Source of the DNA: Alphaproteobacteria bacterium
GTDB taxonomy: Bacteria; Pseudomonadota; Alphaproteobacteria; RF32; CAG-239
Length of the DNA stretch: 64,000 nt
Direction: 5' to 3'
Assembly: GCA_900769705.1 (NCBI GenBank)
Contig: CAAGHP010000013.1
Span: forward strand, 62,001-126,000
Shown here: piece after piece, positions 26,802 through 35,999 of the stretch
Layout: every line of letters begins with the position of its first letter
Numbering within the stretch: position 1 is the stretch's first letter
Translations under genes and position numbers: made by a program
Notes under the pieces: model-generated
Told to the model about the DNA's origin: nothing
Databases searched by the model: none
What the model saw: the letters and a program-made list of their open reading frames with translations, nothing else

Positions 26802-27854
26802 TTATCCTTTCAGCGCGGAGGTAACCGCGGCAGCCAGCTTTTTTGCCACTTGCGGCAAAGTATAGTTGTTTTGCAGCAGATTATAGCCGTTTTCCGCCAC
26901 TTTTTGGGTTTGTTCATAGTGTTCAAGCGCGTATTGCAGCTTGTCGGCCAACTCATTTACCGCTTTTATCCTAAAAGTATAGGCGGCGTCTTTGTGGTCG
27001 GCAAAAATTTCCGCCGGTCCTTCGGCAAGCGAAGTCACAATCGGCAGAGAATAGTTCATCGCCTCTAAAAGCACAATACCGAACGGTTCAAAATTGGACG
27101 GCAGCACAAAAATATCCAGCGATTTATAAAACTCGTCTTTATCTTTTATCCAGCCCAAAAGTTTGACATCATTTTCAAGCCGGTTGTCGGTAATCAATTT
27201 GCGGATTTTAGCGTCTTCATGAGCATACGTTGCCGAAGCGCCGCCTCCCAAAACCGCTTGAAAAGGAACACCGCGCTTTTTTAATTCCGCCAACGCCAAA
27301 ATATAGTCGCAAAAACCTTTCATCGGGTCAAAACGTCCGACTGCGCCGATAACAGGCGGCTGATGATATGGCGGCAGCGGTCGAAACGACTGAGGTTCGG
27401 ACACTAAATTCGGAATTACAAAAATCTTGTCAGCCGGAAAACCATAGCCGGCGAAAATACGCTTTTGATGTTCGGTGATGGAAAATATGGCGGCGCATTT
27501 TTCCAGATGCTTAAACTTTGGATTGTGCGCCACGCCAACAACTTTTATACCCTGTATTTTGGCGGCGGCAATCACCAGCTCCAGCGCTTTTTTGCTATGC
27601 ACAATAATCAAATCCGGCTGATATTTTTTAAAACAGCGGTAAAATGTCCAAATCAAAAACAAGTTGAGGTGTGAAAAGCGGATTTTATATTGTTTCAAAT
27701 TTTGATGCGGTGTGATTTTTTCGTTAATCTGTGCGCGTTTATCGGTAATGGCAAGCACATCAAAACCTTGCGCGAGCAGGGCGTTGTTATAATCTAAAAA
27801 CGCTTGTTCAATTCCGCCCAAGCCTCGGGCAATCATAATATTGGCAATTTTCAT
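26802..27854 (-). CDS. Family 4 glycosyltransferase (GT-B)
   Basis: A 350-residue retaining transferase. The N-terminal Rossmann half opens with 'ARGLGGIEQAFLDYNNAL'. The C-terminal half has 'GAVGRFDPMKGFCDYILAL' and the Glu-x7-Glu block 'EPFGIVLLEAMNYSLPIVTS'. It probably adds a hexose in LPS core or capsule synthesis. Sits between two other glycosyltransferases with gaps of 3 bp each side. Confidence 0.88.
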   Translation of the reverse strand: MKIANIMIARGLGGIEQAFLDYNNALLAQGFDVLAITDKRAQINEKITPHQNLKQYKIRFSHLNLFLIWTFYRCFKKYQPDLIIVHSKKALELVIAAAKIQGIKVVGVAHNPKFKHLEKCAAIFSITEHQKRIFAGYGFPADKIFVIPNLVSEPQSFRPLPPYHQPPVIGAVGRFDPMKGFCDYILALAELKKRGVPFQAVLGGGASATYAHEDAKIRKLITDNRLENDVKLLGWIKDKDEFYKSLDIFVLPSNFEPFGIVLLEAMNYSLPIVTSLAEGPAEIFADHKDAAYTFRIKAVNELADKLQYALEHYEQTQKVAENGYNLLQNNYTLPQVAKKLAAAVTSALKG

Positions 27855-27857
27855 TTT

Positions 27858-28736
27858 TCAGACTCCGAGTTTATTTTCTAAAAACATTTGTAAAAACGAG
27901 TTTGGTTGCGGTTGCTTTTTATATTTGTAACTCAGTTTGTGAATGGTGGTTTCAGCATTTATTTGTTGCCAAAGCTCGCGTGAATACGGAGTGAAAAAAT
28001 TTGCTTCCAATTTATAGCAATCATCAAAAAGCACCGGCGTTTTTTGCCATAAATCAAAGCACTGTTGATTATTTTCAATCATCAGGTCAAAGAAAATATG
28101 ATATAAAAAATAGTTTATGAGTCTGTTTTCTTTTTTCCAATAGGTAAACAGCAAATTTTGCATATTTATCATAAGCGGATGATTGGCTTTGCTTTTTAAT
28201 AACCAACTGTTGTTGCTTATGTGTTCGCTATGGCAGCGATAGGCAAAAAAGTCTGCATCGGTAACTTCTTTGGGCAAAGGCGCGCTTAAAAACACCGTTG
28301 AATCAAGCCATATTCCACCGTGTTTAGCCAAGAGTGAAACTCTTAAAATGTCTGAAAAATGGGTGTTTGTTATTAGCCCGGCTTGATATTTTTTAATAAT
28401 GTAATCAGGAAAAGTAACATATTCCGCCATATTTTGTTTGGTAATCACAACAATTTTATAGTCCGGACATTGCCGGCAAATTGATTCGTAACACTTTTTC
28501 ACGACGCTTGGCGCGTTTTCCATACCTTGAAGCCAACAAACAAAAATGGTGTTGTTGGTGTTTTTAGCAGCTTGAATGTCGTTTTTCAGAGCCGGTAAAT
28601 AGCGCGCGAGATAGCTCTTTTCCAGTATTGTCGTTTTTTGTTTTAGCACGGCTTTGCGTTGCTTTTTATCTTTGTATAAAATTGGAATGTAAATTCGTAA
28701 CCACAGCTTGCGCAGATATACAAAAAAATAACTCAT
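27858..28736 (-). CDS. GT32-like capsular polysaccharide glycosyltransferase
   Basis: A 292-residue protein of the 'glycosyltransferase sugar-binding region containing DXD motif' type. 'LAKHGGIWLDSTVFL' at about 140-155 is the family block with the acidic residue. 'IFVCWLQGMENAP' near residue 65 matches the entry region of capsular synthesis enzymes that act on small polysaccharides. Its ATG overlaps the pip stop (ATGA). Confidence 0.8.
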   Translation of the reverse strand: MSYFFVYLRKLWLRIYIPILYKDKKQRKAVLKQKTTILEKSYLARYLPALKNDIQAAKNTNNTIFVCWLQGMENAPSVVKKCYESICRQCPDYKIVVITKQNMAEYVTFPDYIIKKYQAGLITNTHFSDILRVSLLAKHGGIWLDSTVFLSAPLPKEVTDADFFAYRCHSEHISNNSWLLKSKANHPLMINMQNLLFTYWKKENRLINYFLYHIFFDLMIENNQQCFDLWQKTPVLFDDCYKLEANFFTPYSRELWQQINAETTIHKLSYKYKKQPQPNSFLQMFLENKLGV

Positions 28737-29668
28737 TTTTCAGGCTCCAAAAATTCGGCGACGGCTTGTTGCACAGCTTCAAACAGGCGAGGGGTGGAGT
28801 GTCCGCTGCCGGCGTTGATAATCAGCTTGGAGTTCGGCAAGGCTTGGTGCAAGTCCCACGCTTGTTTGACCGGACAGCAAAAATCTAAGCGATTATGAAC
28901 AATAAGCGTTGGTATATGCTTGATTTTTTCGGAATGCTGCAAAATTTGATTAGAGCCTAAAAAGTATTTGTTTTTTTCATAAAAAAAGGCAACGCGCGCT
29001 GATTGCAGTTCGGCATAATCCAAAGTTTCCGGCGCGCGGAATTTCGGAGACAGACGCCCGAGCAGATATTCATAACTGCCTAAATAGGTCAGGGCTTTCA
29101 GATTGTCTTTGGGATTTTTAGAAAACAGCAAGCGGCGATAGGCGGGATAAATATCGTTGCGGCGGATTTTTTTGCGCATTTCAGCCCATAAATCCGGATA
29201 AAAGCGCTCGCTTTCCGAACTAACCCAAGCGGTGTCGTACGGACGTGCTAAAAATACCGAGGTAACAATTATTTTATCCACTTTTTGCGGATAGGCTTCG
29301 GCAAATAAAAGCGCCAAAGTCGAACCCCACGACGCGCCGTGAGCGATAATCGGCTGATTTATGCCCAGATATTCCAGCAAGCGGGCGGCGTCTTCCAAAG
29401 TGTTTTGCGTGCTGTTGTTTTGAAAAGCGTCCTCAGCTTCGGATTTTCCGCAACCGCGCTGGTCAAACTGAATAAAGCGGTATTGGCGGCGGTTGAACAA
29501 TTTGGCGTATTTGGGACGCGACGAACCTCCGGGGCCGCCGTGAAAAGACAGCACCGGCACACCGACCGGATTGCCGTATTGATAATAATGTATTTTGTGT
29601 CCGTCTTTTTCCGGCAAAAAACCTTCGCTGTAAGGCTTGGGCATACGATTAAAAATGTTCCACCACAT
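28733..29668 (-). CDS. pip: Proline iminopeptidase
   Basis: A 311-residue alpha/beta hydrolase of the S33 family. Oxyanion block HGGPGGSSRP, nucleophile elbow GASWGST, His in SGHS near the C-terminus, and 'FDQRGCGKSE' are all present. It removes N-terminal proline from peptides. ATG 29668 (MWWNIFNRMPKPY) is preferred because GGAGGAG lies directly upstream; the longer frame to 29731 has no support. First gene of the operon that continues into three glycosyltransferases, a mixed-function arrangement. Confidence 0.88.
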   Translation of the reverse strand: MWWNIFNRMPKPYSEGFLPEKDGHKIHYYQYGNPVGVPVLSFHGGPGGSSRPKYAKLFNRRQYRFIQFDQRGCGKSEAEDAFQNNSTQNTLEDAARLLEYLGINQPIIAHGASWGSTLALLFAEAYPQKVDKIIVTSVFLARPYDTAWVSSESERFYPDLWAEMRKKIRRNDIYPAYRRLLFSKNPKDNLKALTYLGSYEYLLGRLSPKFRAPETLDYAELQSARVAFFYEKNKYFLGSNQILQHSEKIKHIPTLIVHNRLDFCCPVKQAWDLHQALPNSKLIINAGSGHSTPRLFEAVQQAVAEFLEPEK

Positions 29669-29783
29669 AGGCTCCTCCAAAATTTGTTTCAGCATACAAT
29701 TAAGAGCATTGTAAGGCAAGCGGAAAAACAAAACTGCAAACAGAGAATATAAAATAAGAGAAATAATTTACAAGGAGAGAAAA

Positions 29784-30971
29784 ATGTCAATACCAACAAG
29801 AAATTACATATATGGTTTATCACCATTGAAGCGAGAGAATCCAACAAGCGGGCAAAGCGAATGGTACTATTTTGATCCGCGCAATGCTTATACTTTTTCA
29901 GATTTTAAGCAAATAGACGTGCCGAGTCAGGATACGCCTAATCCATACGCAAAAGAAATTCAGAATTATATTTTTAAAACAGATTCTGATAATTATAAAC
30001 TGTTATATGGTAACGCGCAGCCGCCGCAGGAAAATCAGCAGAATCAACCGCAGCAGGAAAATGTGATGGGGACGGCTAAAAATGTTAATAACAATTTTTT
30101 CCAACCGCAAAGCACGCTCGGACAAGCTATCAGCAATAATGTTGCACAGCAGCCAGCAGCAAAGGAACAAAGTATAGCGGAAGCGATTAACTCCAGTATG
30201 CCGAAATCTGTTGATGATGTGCCTGATATGAATTATATTATGAAAATAAGAAAGTTGCTGGGCGATGACGAAAAAGATATGCAAGAAGTGTTTAAAAGCA
30301 AGTCCAATTTGGATAATGCTAAAACTTTTATACTTGATGATTTCGGCAGACCATTAAGCGGAAATTATTTGCAAGAATTGGCAGAAAAAAGAAAAAACAA
30401 TAATAATGAAATAAACTATTCATTGTACGGAGAAGATTTTGATAAAAATTTTATCAATGAATTGGTTAATGATAAAGAGTTTAATGCAATATTAAATAAT
30501 TATATTATTCCAAATGAAGGAGGGTATGTTAACGATAAAAATGACAGAGGAGGAGAAACCAATATGGGAATTTCAAAAAAAACATATGAGTCTGAAGATA
30601 TTGGAAAATTAACGAGAGAAAGAGCCAATGCTATATACTATAAAAATTATTATAAATTTAATGGGCTAAATAAATTGCCATATCCAGTTAAAGGTTTTGT
30701 TGTTGATTTTGGAGTCGTCTCGCATCCTCAAAAGGCAATAGAAGCAGTACATAAGATTCTTGGAAATCCTCCAAAATCTGATATTATTGGACCAGTAACT
30801 TTAGAAAAATTTGGTAATTTTACAGATGAAGATTATAAAACTTTTCTTAATGATTATAAAAACTATATGATTGATTATTTTAATGCTGTTGCTAATGCAA
30901 ATCCTAAAAATAAAAAATATTTAAAGGGGTGGTTAAATAGAGCTAATAGAGCACATTTAGATAAACTATGA
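29784..30971 (+). CDS. GH108 N-acetylmuramidase-like protein with long disordered N-terminus
   Basis: A 395-residue protein. Residues ~1-225 are Gln/Asn-rich and mostly low-complexity. Residues ~230-390 match glycosyl hydrolase 108: 'IIPNEGGYVNDKNDRGGETNMGISK' region with the catalytic Glu, then the PG_binding_3 part ('FVVDFGVVSHPQKAIEAVHKILG'). GH108 enzymes are phage endolysins or secretion-linked muramidases. No phage genes and no signal peptide are seen here. AAGGAG precedes ATG 29784. The 3' half is more AT-rich than the 5' half. Confidence 0.8.
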   Translation: MSIPTRNYIYGLSPLKRENPTSGQSEWYYFDPRNAYTFSDFKQIDVPSQDTPNPYAKEIQNYIFKTDSDNYKLLYGNAQPPQENQQNQPQQENVMGTAKNVNNNFFQPQSTLGQAISNNVAQQPAAKEQSIAEAINSSMPKSVDDVPDMNYIMKIRKLLGDDEKDMQEVFKSKSNLDNAKTFILDDFGRPLSGNYLQELAEKRKNNNNEINYSLYGEDFDKNFINELVNDKEFNAILNNYIIPNEGGYVNDKNDRGGETNMGISKKTYESEDIGKLTRERANAIYYKNYYKFNGLNKLPYPVKGFVVDFGVVSHPQKAIEAVHKILGNPPKSDIIGPVTLEKFGNFTDEDYKTFLNDYKNYMIDYFNAVANANPKNKKYLKGWLNRANRAHLDKL

Positions 30972-30978
30972 ATTTAAG

Positions 30979-31020
30979 ATTATAAAAGATGAGGTTTATG
31001 AGAACCTCATCTTTTATAAT
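30979..31020. terminator. Bidirectional terminator, perfect 18-bp stem
   Basis: Positions 30979-30996 and 31003-31020 are exact complements around TATGAG, ending in AT-rich tracts on both sides. It serves the GH108 gene and the convergent gene, whose last codons lie inside it. Confidence 0.75.
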
Positions 31021-31498
31021 CATCTAACATCGGATAGAATTCTAGCATATTTTCTTTATTTTCATTGAGCAGAGATTGTATGTAGTTTTTCAGCTGTTCG
31101 CTCATATCATCCATACGCTTTACATCACATATAATTCCTGCAGGCCAGCCGTATTTGTTGCGGCAATGCAGCATGCCATAGGCTTCTGATAAGGCTTGTT
31201 TATATTGCTTGTAATCTTTCAAATTCATGTCAGGATAAACATATAAATTTGTTAGTATTTTTTCAGCGATTTTATCATAGCAGGGAAATAGGTCTGGTAG
31301 CAATTCTGGGCAATTATCAAATTCAGCTTGATATTGTAAAAGCAGAGTGTAATCATCAATAATTTCTTTTATTTTAGCTTTGCTTTCCCAATCATTTGTT
31401 TTATAAATATAGTCAATGTCTATATTGTGGTAGGTTTTGGCATATGCTGTATTTTGTATAAGCATAATTGTACATAGAATAGCAAAAATTTTTTTCAT
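31007..31498 (-). CDS. Unknown secreted protein
   Basis: A 163-residue protein with a clear signal peptide (MKKIFAILCTIMLIQNTAYA, cleavage after residue 20). The mature part is acidic, helical and has four Cys residues (two near 'DNCPELLPDLFPC', two near 'HCRNKYGWPAGIIC'), suggesting two disulfides in the periplasm. No family recognised. GGAGACC lies before ATG 31498. The coding end overlaps the shared terminator. Confidence 0.65.
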   Translation of the reverse strand: MKKIFAILCTIMLIQNTAYAKTYHNIDIDYIYKTNDWESKAKIKEIIDDYTLLLQYQAEFDNCPELLPDLFPCYDKIAEKILTNLYVYPDMNLKDYKQYKQALSEAYGMLHCRNKYGWPAGIICDVKRMDDMSEQLKNYIQSLLNENKENMLEFYPMLDDYKR

Positions 31499-31672
31499 AG
31501 TTGGTCTCCAGATTTTTTTATGAGTTTAGCAGGATTGATTGCAAATGCAAGATATTTTTATAAAAAATTATAGTTTTAGTTGACTTAAAATAAAATGTAT
31601 ATTATGAAATATTAAAATAAAAAGGGAAAAAATAAATGTATTTTAGTAATAATTGTTTTAAACGGAGGTAAA

Positions 31673-31747
31673 ATGTTTATACAAACAATGGTTATGTGTT
31701 GCTGTTTTATGAGTATAGCTTTGGTTATGACCTATAAATATTTTTAA
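31673..31747 (+). CDS. Candidate 24-residue membrane small protein
   Basis: ATG 31673 follows AAACGGAGGT, the same strong SD found at the pilin genes. The peptide starts MFIQTMVMCCCFMSIALVM and ends TYKYF, a single hydrophobic segment with a short polar end. A possible promoter (TTGACT at 31580-31585) lies upstream. The rest of 31499-31808 is AT-rich with nothing else visible. The SD is the main reason to list it. Confidence 0.4.
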   Translation: MFIQTMVMCCCFMSIALVMTYKYF

Positions 31748-31808
31748 CTGTCGGCAAAAGTAATATTAGATGATATGGTATATGTTTTGATAATATAATA
31801 AAAAAAGA

Positions 31809-31837
31809 TTGACACGATTTTTTTTGCAAGCTACTAT
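31809..31837 (+). promoter_or_regulatory. Strong sigma70 promoter
   Basis: TTGACA (31809-31814), 17-nt spacer, TACTAT (31832-31837). The AGGAG and ATG of the next gene follow within 30 bp, giving a very short leader. Confidence 0.75.
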
Positions 31838-31864
31838 GTAAAACACAGAACAGGAGTGTCATCT

Positions 31865-33436
31865 ATGGGGTTACGCTTTGCTGATTTAACATATTCCGAA
31901 AAAGAATTGGAGCAAGATGCTATACGCTATTTGAAAGAACAGGTGTATGAGCCGTCGTATGCAGATAAGGTAAAAGCGTTTATTGCGGATGATGCTGCTG
32001 ATTTTAAGCAAAATTTTGATGATGAAGAAAATATTTTCTTAAATTTATTTTATGATGAATACCGCAGCGGCTATGTGCCGATGGACGATAATAAAATTTC
32101 TAATACTAATTTTCAAAAGTTGACCGGTACGCTGGATAAAGTTATGCAGAGTTATGACGTGCCGGAAGATGAAATTGAACATTACGCTTTTATGCTGGAT
32201 GCAGAATTTAGAAAAAATGCTTTTTGCTCGCATATGGAACCGTATTTTGCCGAGTTGGACGCTGTTTTTGCCACTGTCATGGTCGGATATTCGCGTAATC
32301 CGCTGTTTTCAATTTATTCTATAGCCCGTGAATGGTGCATGGCAATGCACTTGAAAAAAATGCATCCTTCAATGTTTAGGCGTTTTGGTTATCAATACCA
32401 ATGTATAAACTACCAATTTACGGGGGAAGAGCGATTGCGTCGATTGGTGGATTTTAAAGATAAATATAAGCATACATTCAAAAATATAGGTATTTTGCGG
32501 GCTATACATTCCAGCGTGTTTGCCTATGCCTATCTTTATTTGAAAGCGGTGCTGACTAAAGAAGTGGTTACAGCCGAAAATTTTATTATGGACAGTTCAT
32601 CTTCAAAGGTTACTTTGCTTTTGCAGGGCGAATCAATTACTAATTTTGATTTTCCGGTTACTAAGTTTGTGTTGGATAAATTTAAGGCCGGAGCTTATGA
32701 AGATTTTTTGACAGATGACGGCAGAATCAATTGGAACGCCTTGTATATTTATACCTTTAACGCTATTAAAGAGGCTGGGTTTGAAGGTGTTCATTTCTTT
32801 GGTTTTGACAGTATAGAAGCCAAAACCATGCGTTCTTTTTGGAATAAAAGCTCCAGTATGCAGAGTATGCTGAAAATTTTGCGCAAATTAGCGCTTGAAA
32901 ATAATAATCCGGTGTTTAACCGTCTGATAGAAGGCTGTGAATATCGTTTGGGACGTCCGGATAAAGCTAAAGAAAAAATGGAACAATTTATTGAGGATAC
33001 CCGCCGAATTATGGCTGCCCGCTCTTATGAACTGACAAAACCGCGTAATATGGCGCAAGAGCTGATTTCTGCTTTTCCATCAGTGTTTTTGGTGTATTTT
33101 CAGTGGCACCACAACTTTAGAAATATTTATCCGAAATTTCCAGAAAGGGAAGCTAATAAAAAATATGAACAGCAGGTAAAGCTGAAACAGAATACACAGC
33201 TGAAAGAAATTGCCGTAAAACAGGCCGATAAATGGAAACCGGTGTTGGAAAACGGCATTAAAGATGTGGTGAAATCTGCTAATAACGAAGATAAATTGCG
33301 GGCGATTTTGGAAAATAAGCAGCGCACTATGGCTGAAATGTCGCAGGAAAAAATGCGTGAACAACAGCAAACCGCCAACGCTGACAAGGCTTTGCGCACA
33401 GCGGAGATGATTCGCCGTATGAATCAGAATTCTTGA
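31865..33436 (+). CDS. Unknown 523-residue protein
   Basis: From ATG 31865 (AGGAG at 31852-31856 decides this over the longer frame at 31856). A mostly helical soluble protein with no signal peptide. The central part (about 125-350) has aromatic-rich segments ('HLKKMHPSMFRRFGYQYQCINY'). The last ~110 residues are charged, Gln/Lys-rich and probably coiled ('KLRAILENKQRTMAEMSQEKMREQQQ'). No family recognised. The end overlaps the convergent membrane-protein gene by 13 bp. Confidence 0.75.
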   Translation: MGLRFADLTYSEKELEQDAIRYLKEQVYEPSYADKVKAFIADDAADFKQNFDDEENIFLNLFYDEYRSGYVPMDDNKISNTNFQKLTGTLDKVMQSYDVPEDEIEHYAFMLDAEFRKNAFCSHMEPYFAELDAVFATVMVGYSRNPLFSIYSIAREWCMAMHLKKMHPSMFRRFGYQYQCINYQFTGEERLRRLVDFKDKYKHTFKNIGILRAIHSSVFAYAYLYLKAVLTKEVVTAENFIMDSSSSKVTLLLQGESITNFDFPVTKFVLDKFKAGAYEDFLTDDGRINWNALYIYTFNAIKEAGFEGVHFFGFDSIEAKTMRSFWNKSSSMQSMLKILRKLALENNNPVFNRLIEGCEYRLGRPDKAKEKMEQFIEDTRRIMAARSYELTKPRNMAQELISAFPSVFLVYFQWHHNFRNIYPKFPEREANKKYEQQVKLKQNTQLKEIAVKQADKWKPVLENGIKDVVKSANNEDKLRAILENKQRTMAEMSQEKMREQQQTANADKALRTAEMIRRMNQNS

Positions 33437-35157
33437 TAATTTACTTTATATAAAATATCTTTTGAGTCCAAGTCTATTTTTTGCAGCCATGGATAAACTT
33501 GTTTTCCTGTGATGATTTTGCCGTAAAACTTGGCGGTGTTTTGCTCCGGCGAAACATAGTATTTTGAATTTTTATAACTGCTGACAGCCATGAAAATATA
33601 TTCAACCTGATGTTTCTGCAGCAATTTTTTGATTTCTGTTTCATCAGAGGAAAAAAATATTTTATGATTATCAGCAATACCGGCAGCAGCTGTATGATAT
33701 GGTATGGCAACAGTTTTGGCATCGCGGTCGAAAATCAGCTGCGGTGCGTCGAAAGTATTGGTTAAAACGATGCTGTTTTGCGGAATTTCTTGAGATTTCA
33801 GCGGATATGTTTCTTTATATTGGAACGATGCAAGCAAAAATAACGCGGCGCAGATATAATCAAAAGCCAGGCATTTATCAAATTTTGTTAAATTTTCCGG
33901 ACTGAATAGCCGGTTAATAAAAATAGTGTTCAAATAGGCAAAAACACACAATTCATACGGTATGAAACGAACCGCCAAAAGTGCCGGAACAAAGAAAAAA
34001 GCAGCTAAAAAGGCTAAGTTTAGATTTACGGATTTTGTTTTTTGCGGGTTATAGAATAAAACAAGCAAAGTTAAAATTATTTCAAAAGCCATAATTTTCA
34101 ATAAATATGAAAAGTGCCAGAGCGGCATCATTTCTGTAACATAAGGCAAAAAGAACTGTTTGGCTTCTGTTTTGTAAATTGGAGCGAAAATAACCGAAAA
34201 ACCGAAAATTTTGTAAATTACAGCAATGGAAACAAGCGTGCAGCATAGACCTCCGATGATTTTGGCTATGCTTTTTTGCGGCTTAAACAGGGCCAAAATA
34301 TAAAATGATAGGCAAATAAGTAAAGTAATTACAACATGAAACAGCGATAGACGGGTATTGTCAAACTCAAAATAGCCTCCGTACGGCGGATTTAGCAAAA
34401 ATGCCGCGGCGGTGGCGCAGAACAGCCCTAAAGAGTAGAGTTGCAGATGTTTTAACGACAATTTGCCGAACAGCCAATTTAAGCTCAGCAGACTCAAAAT
34501 TGAAGCGGTCAAAATAAAACCTTCGACGGCGGATGATATCCAAATTCCGCAGCCGGCCAAAATTCCGGCAAAAAATAATGTGCGGAAGCGCTCTTTTGAG
34601 AGATTTTGCAAAACGGCGCTGATGTTGTAGGCAAAAAATAAAAAGATAATCGAGTGATGGTCAGGGCGGGCAAAGTCAAATACCCAATAGACTCTTATTA
34701 AAAAGAATAAGGAAATTGTAAGGCTGAAAAAAAGAATCTTTGACGTTTGTTTAAGATAAGGTTTTAAGCCCCAAAAAACTGTTATCAGACTTAAAGCCAA
34801 ACAAAGCGGTGATATCAGCATTCCGCTGTAAAATACAGCGTCTTTAAGCGGAAAAAACGGTATAAATGGCAAAGACAGAGCTACCCAGATGACATCCATC
34901 AGGCGCGTAAAGTGCAAGATTTCTCCGGACGGCGGGTTACCGAAAGGATAAATTTGTTCGTACCAGCTGAAATTCTGCAGCCAATAAATTATGCGGGAAG
35001 CATGGGTGTAGCAGTCGGTGTCAACATAAAACAGCAGATTAAATCGCAGATAAGTAAAAATAATGTCGCAGCTGGTATAAACGGCAACAATGCCGAAAAT
35101 CCACCAATATAGGTGATTGGCGAAGTTGTTGCATATTTTGGAGGTAAATTTGTTCAT
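33424..35157 (-). CDS. Polytopic membrane protein, GT-C glycosyltransferase-like
   Basis: A 577-residue protein with about 11-12 predicted membrane helices in the first 430 residues and a soluble C-terminal domain. Near the N-terminus, after helix 1, 'YVDTDCYTHASRI' followed by 'YPFGNPPSGEILHFTR' recalls the acidic first loop of STT3/PMT-like GT-C enzymes. This suggests transfer from a lipid-linked sugar at the outer face of the inner membrane, but no invariant motif proves it. Its ATG overlaps the mtnN stop (ATGA at 35154-35157), so the two are co-translated. Confidence 0.7.
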   Translation of the reverse strand: MNKFTSKICNNFANHLYWWIFGIVAVYTSCDIIFTYLRFNLLFYVDTDCYTHASRIIYWLQNFSWYEQIYPFGNPPSGEILHFTRLMDVIWVALSLPFIPFFPLKDAVFYSGMLISPLCLALSLITVFWGLKPYLKQTSKILFFSLTISLFFLIRVYWVFDFARPDHHSIIFLFFAYNISAVLQNLSKERFRTLFFAGILAGCGIWISSAVEGFILTASILSLLSLNWLFGKLSLKHLQLYSLGLFCATAAAFLLNPPYGGYFEFDNTRLSLFHVVITLLICLSFYILALFKPQKSIAKIIGGLCCTLVSIAVIYKIFGFSVIFAPIYKTEAKQFFLPYVTEMMPLWHFSYLLKIMAFEIILTLLVLFYNPQKTKSVNLNLAFLAAFFFVPALLAVRFIPYELCVFAYLNTIFINRLFSPENLTKFDKCLAFDYICAALFLLASFQYKETYPLKSQEIPQNSIVLTNTFDAPQLIFDRDAKTVAIPYHTAAAGIADNHKIFFSSDETEIKKLLQKHQVEYIFMAVSSYKNSKYYVSPEQNTAKFYGKIITGKQVYPWLQKIDLDSKDILYKVNYQEF

Positions 35158-35828
35158 CGGTTCAGGCTTTTTAGGAGGTTCGGCAGCAAGTCAACAGTTT
35201 GCTGAGCTGTATTTTTCCAAAATTCGGCGTATTGTTGTTCTGAAAACGGATGTCCGGGAATGTCGCTGATTTGGCGCAGGCATAGCAAGGGGATATTATA
35301 AATATAGCAGGTTTGGGCAATAGCCGCGCTTTCCATATCCACAGCCAAAGCCGCCGGAAAATGACTGCTGATTGCGGCAAGTTCATTGGCTTGAGTAATA
35401 AATTTCTCGCCGCAGCAGATAAGTCCATGCAGATATCCGGAAAGTTTGCCGTATAGCTCCGGAGCAGAATGATACTGTGCCGGAAACTCTTGTATTTGCC
35501 CATAAGCGTTTGGTTCTCCGCACCACACATCGTGATAAACAATGTCAGAGCCGATAATATATTCTCCGATATGCAGCTTGTCGCTGAGTCCGCCGGAAAT
35601 ACCGATATTTAAGATAAAATCAGGATTAAAAGTTTCAATTAAATCGGCGGTGCAGAGGGCGGCGTTGACTTTTCCGATACCTGAAACAACGGCAAAAAGT
35701 TCGCAATTATTTGAAATTCCGTGATAAAAAGTATGATTTTTGCCTTTTTCTTTAGTAAAATAAGACACGATAGAGGCAAAAAGCTCCAATTCTTTATTCA
35801 TGGCGAAAATAATGCCGATTTTTTTCAT
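35154..35828 (-). CDS. mtnN: 5'-methylthioadenosine/S-adenosylhomocysteine nucleosidase
   Basis: A 224-residue nucleoside phosphorylase-fold enzyme. Blocks: 'IIFAMNKELELF' at the N-terminus, 'NIGISGGLSDKLHIGEYIIGSDIVYHD' and 'AVDMESAAIAQTCY' (ribose and catalytic Glu), 'LRQISDIPG' with the catalytic Asp. It cleaves MTA and SAH, by-products of SAM use. It faces away from metK across ~170 bp, grouping SAM synthesis and salvage. Confidence 0.92.
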   Translation of the reverse strand: MKKIGIIFAMNKELELFASIVSYFTKEKGKNHTFYHGISNNCELFAVVSGIGKVNAALCTADLIETFNPDFILNIGISGGLSDKLHIGEYIIGSDIVYHDVWCGEPNAYGQIQEFPAQYHSAPELYGKLSGYLHGLICCGEKFITQANELAAISSHFPAALAVDMESAAIAQTCYIYNIPLLCLRQISDIPGHPFSEQQYAEFWKNTAQQTVDLLPNLLKSLNR

Positions 35829-35887
35829 AGTATTGCTCCTTTTTTACTTAAAATAACAGGCGGCGGCAAAATTGGCAATATAAAAAC

Positions 35888-35917
35888 TTGACAATACACA
35901 AGGCTTGCTGTTAATAT
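35888..35917 (+). promoter_or_regulatory. metK promoter
   Basis: TTGACA (35888-35893), 18-nt spacer, TAATAT (35912-35917). Transcription would start just before the SAM-II-like element. Confidence 0.65.
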
Positions 35918-35943
35918 ACGCAGTACGGGAATGACAACCGCAA

Positions 35944-35990
35944 TGTGGATTTATAACCGACTTGTCCAGCAGTCAAATGGACTAAAAAGG
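35944..35990 (+). ncRNA. Probable SAM-II riboswitch upstream of metK
   Basis: The element has the SAM-II order: P1 strand TGTGG (35944-35948), a loop with GATTTA...AACC, the CTTGT segment, P1 3' strand CCAGCA (35966-35971), then CAAATGG and ACTAAAAAGG (35981-35990). Pseudoknot pairs fit: TTGT (35962-35965) with AC-AA (35981-35985) and CC (35957-35958) with GG (35989-35990), which is part of the metK SD. SAM-II is known from alphaproteobacterial methionine/SAM genes and hides the SD when SAM binds. P1 is weak here, so I rate it probable. Confidence 0.5.
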
Positions 35991-35999
35991 AGAAAAGAT

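Noticed and set aside
35931..35999. Longer N-terminus of MetK
   Set aside because: The extra codons cover the SAM-II-like element and the SD; homology starts at ATG 36000.
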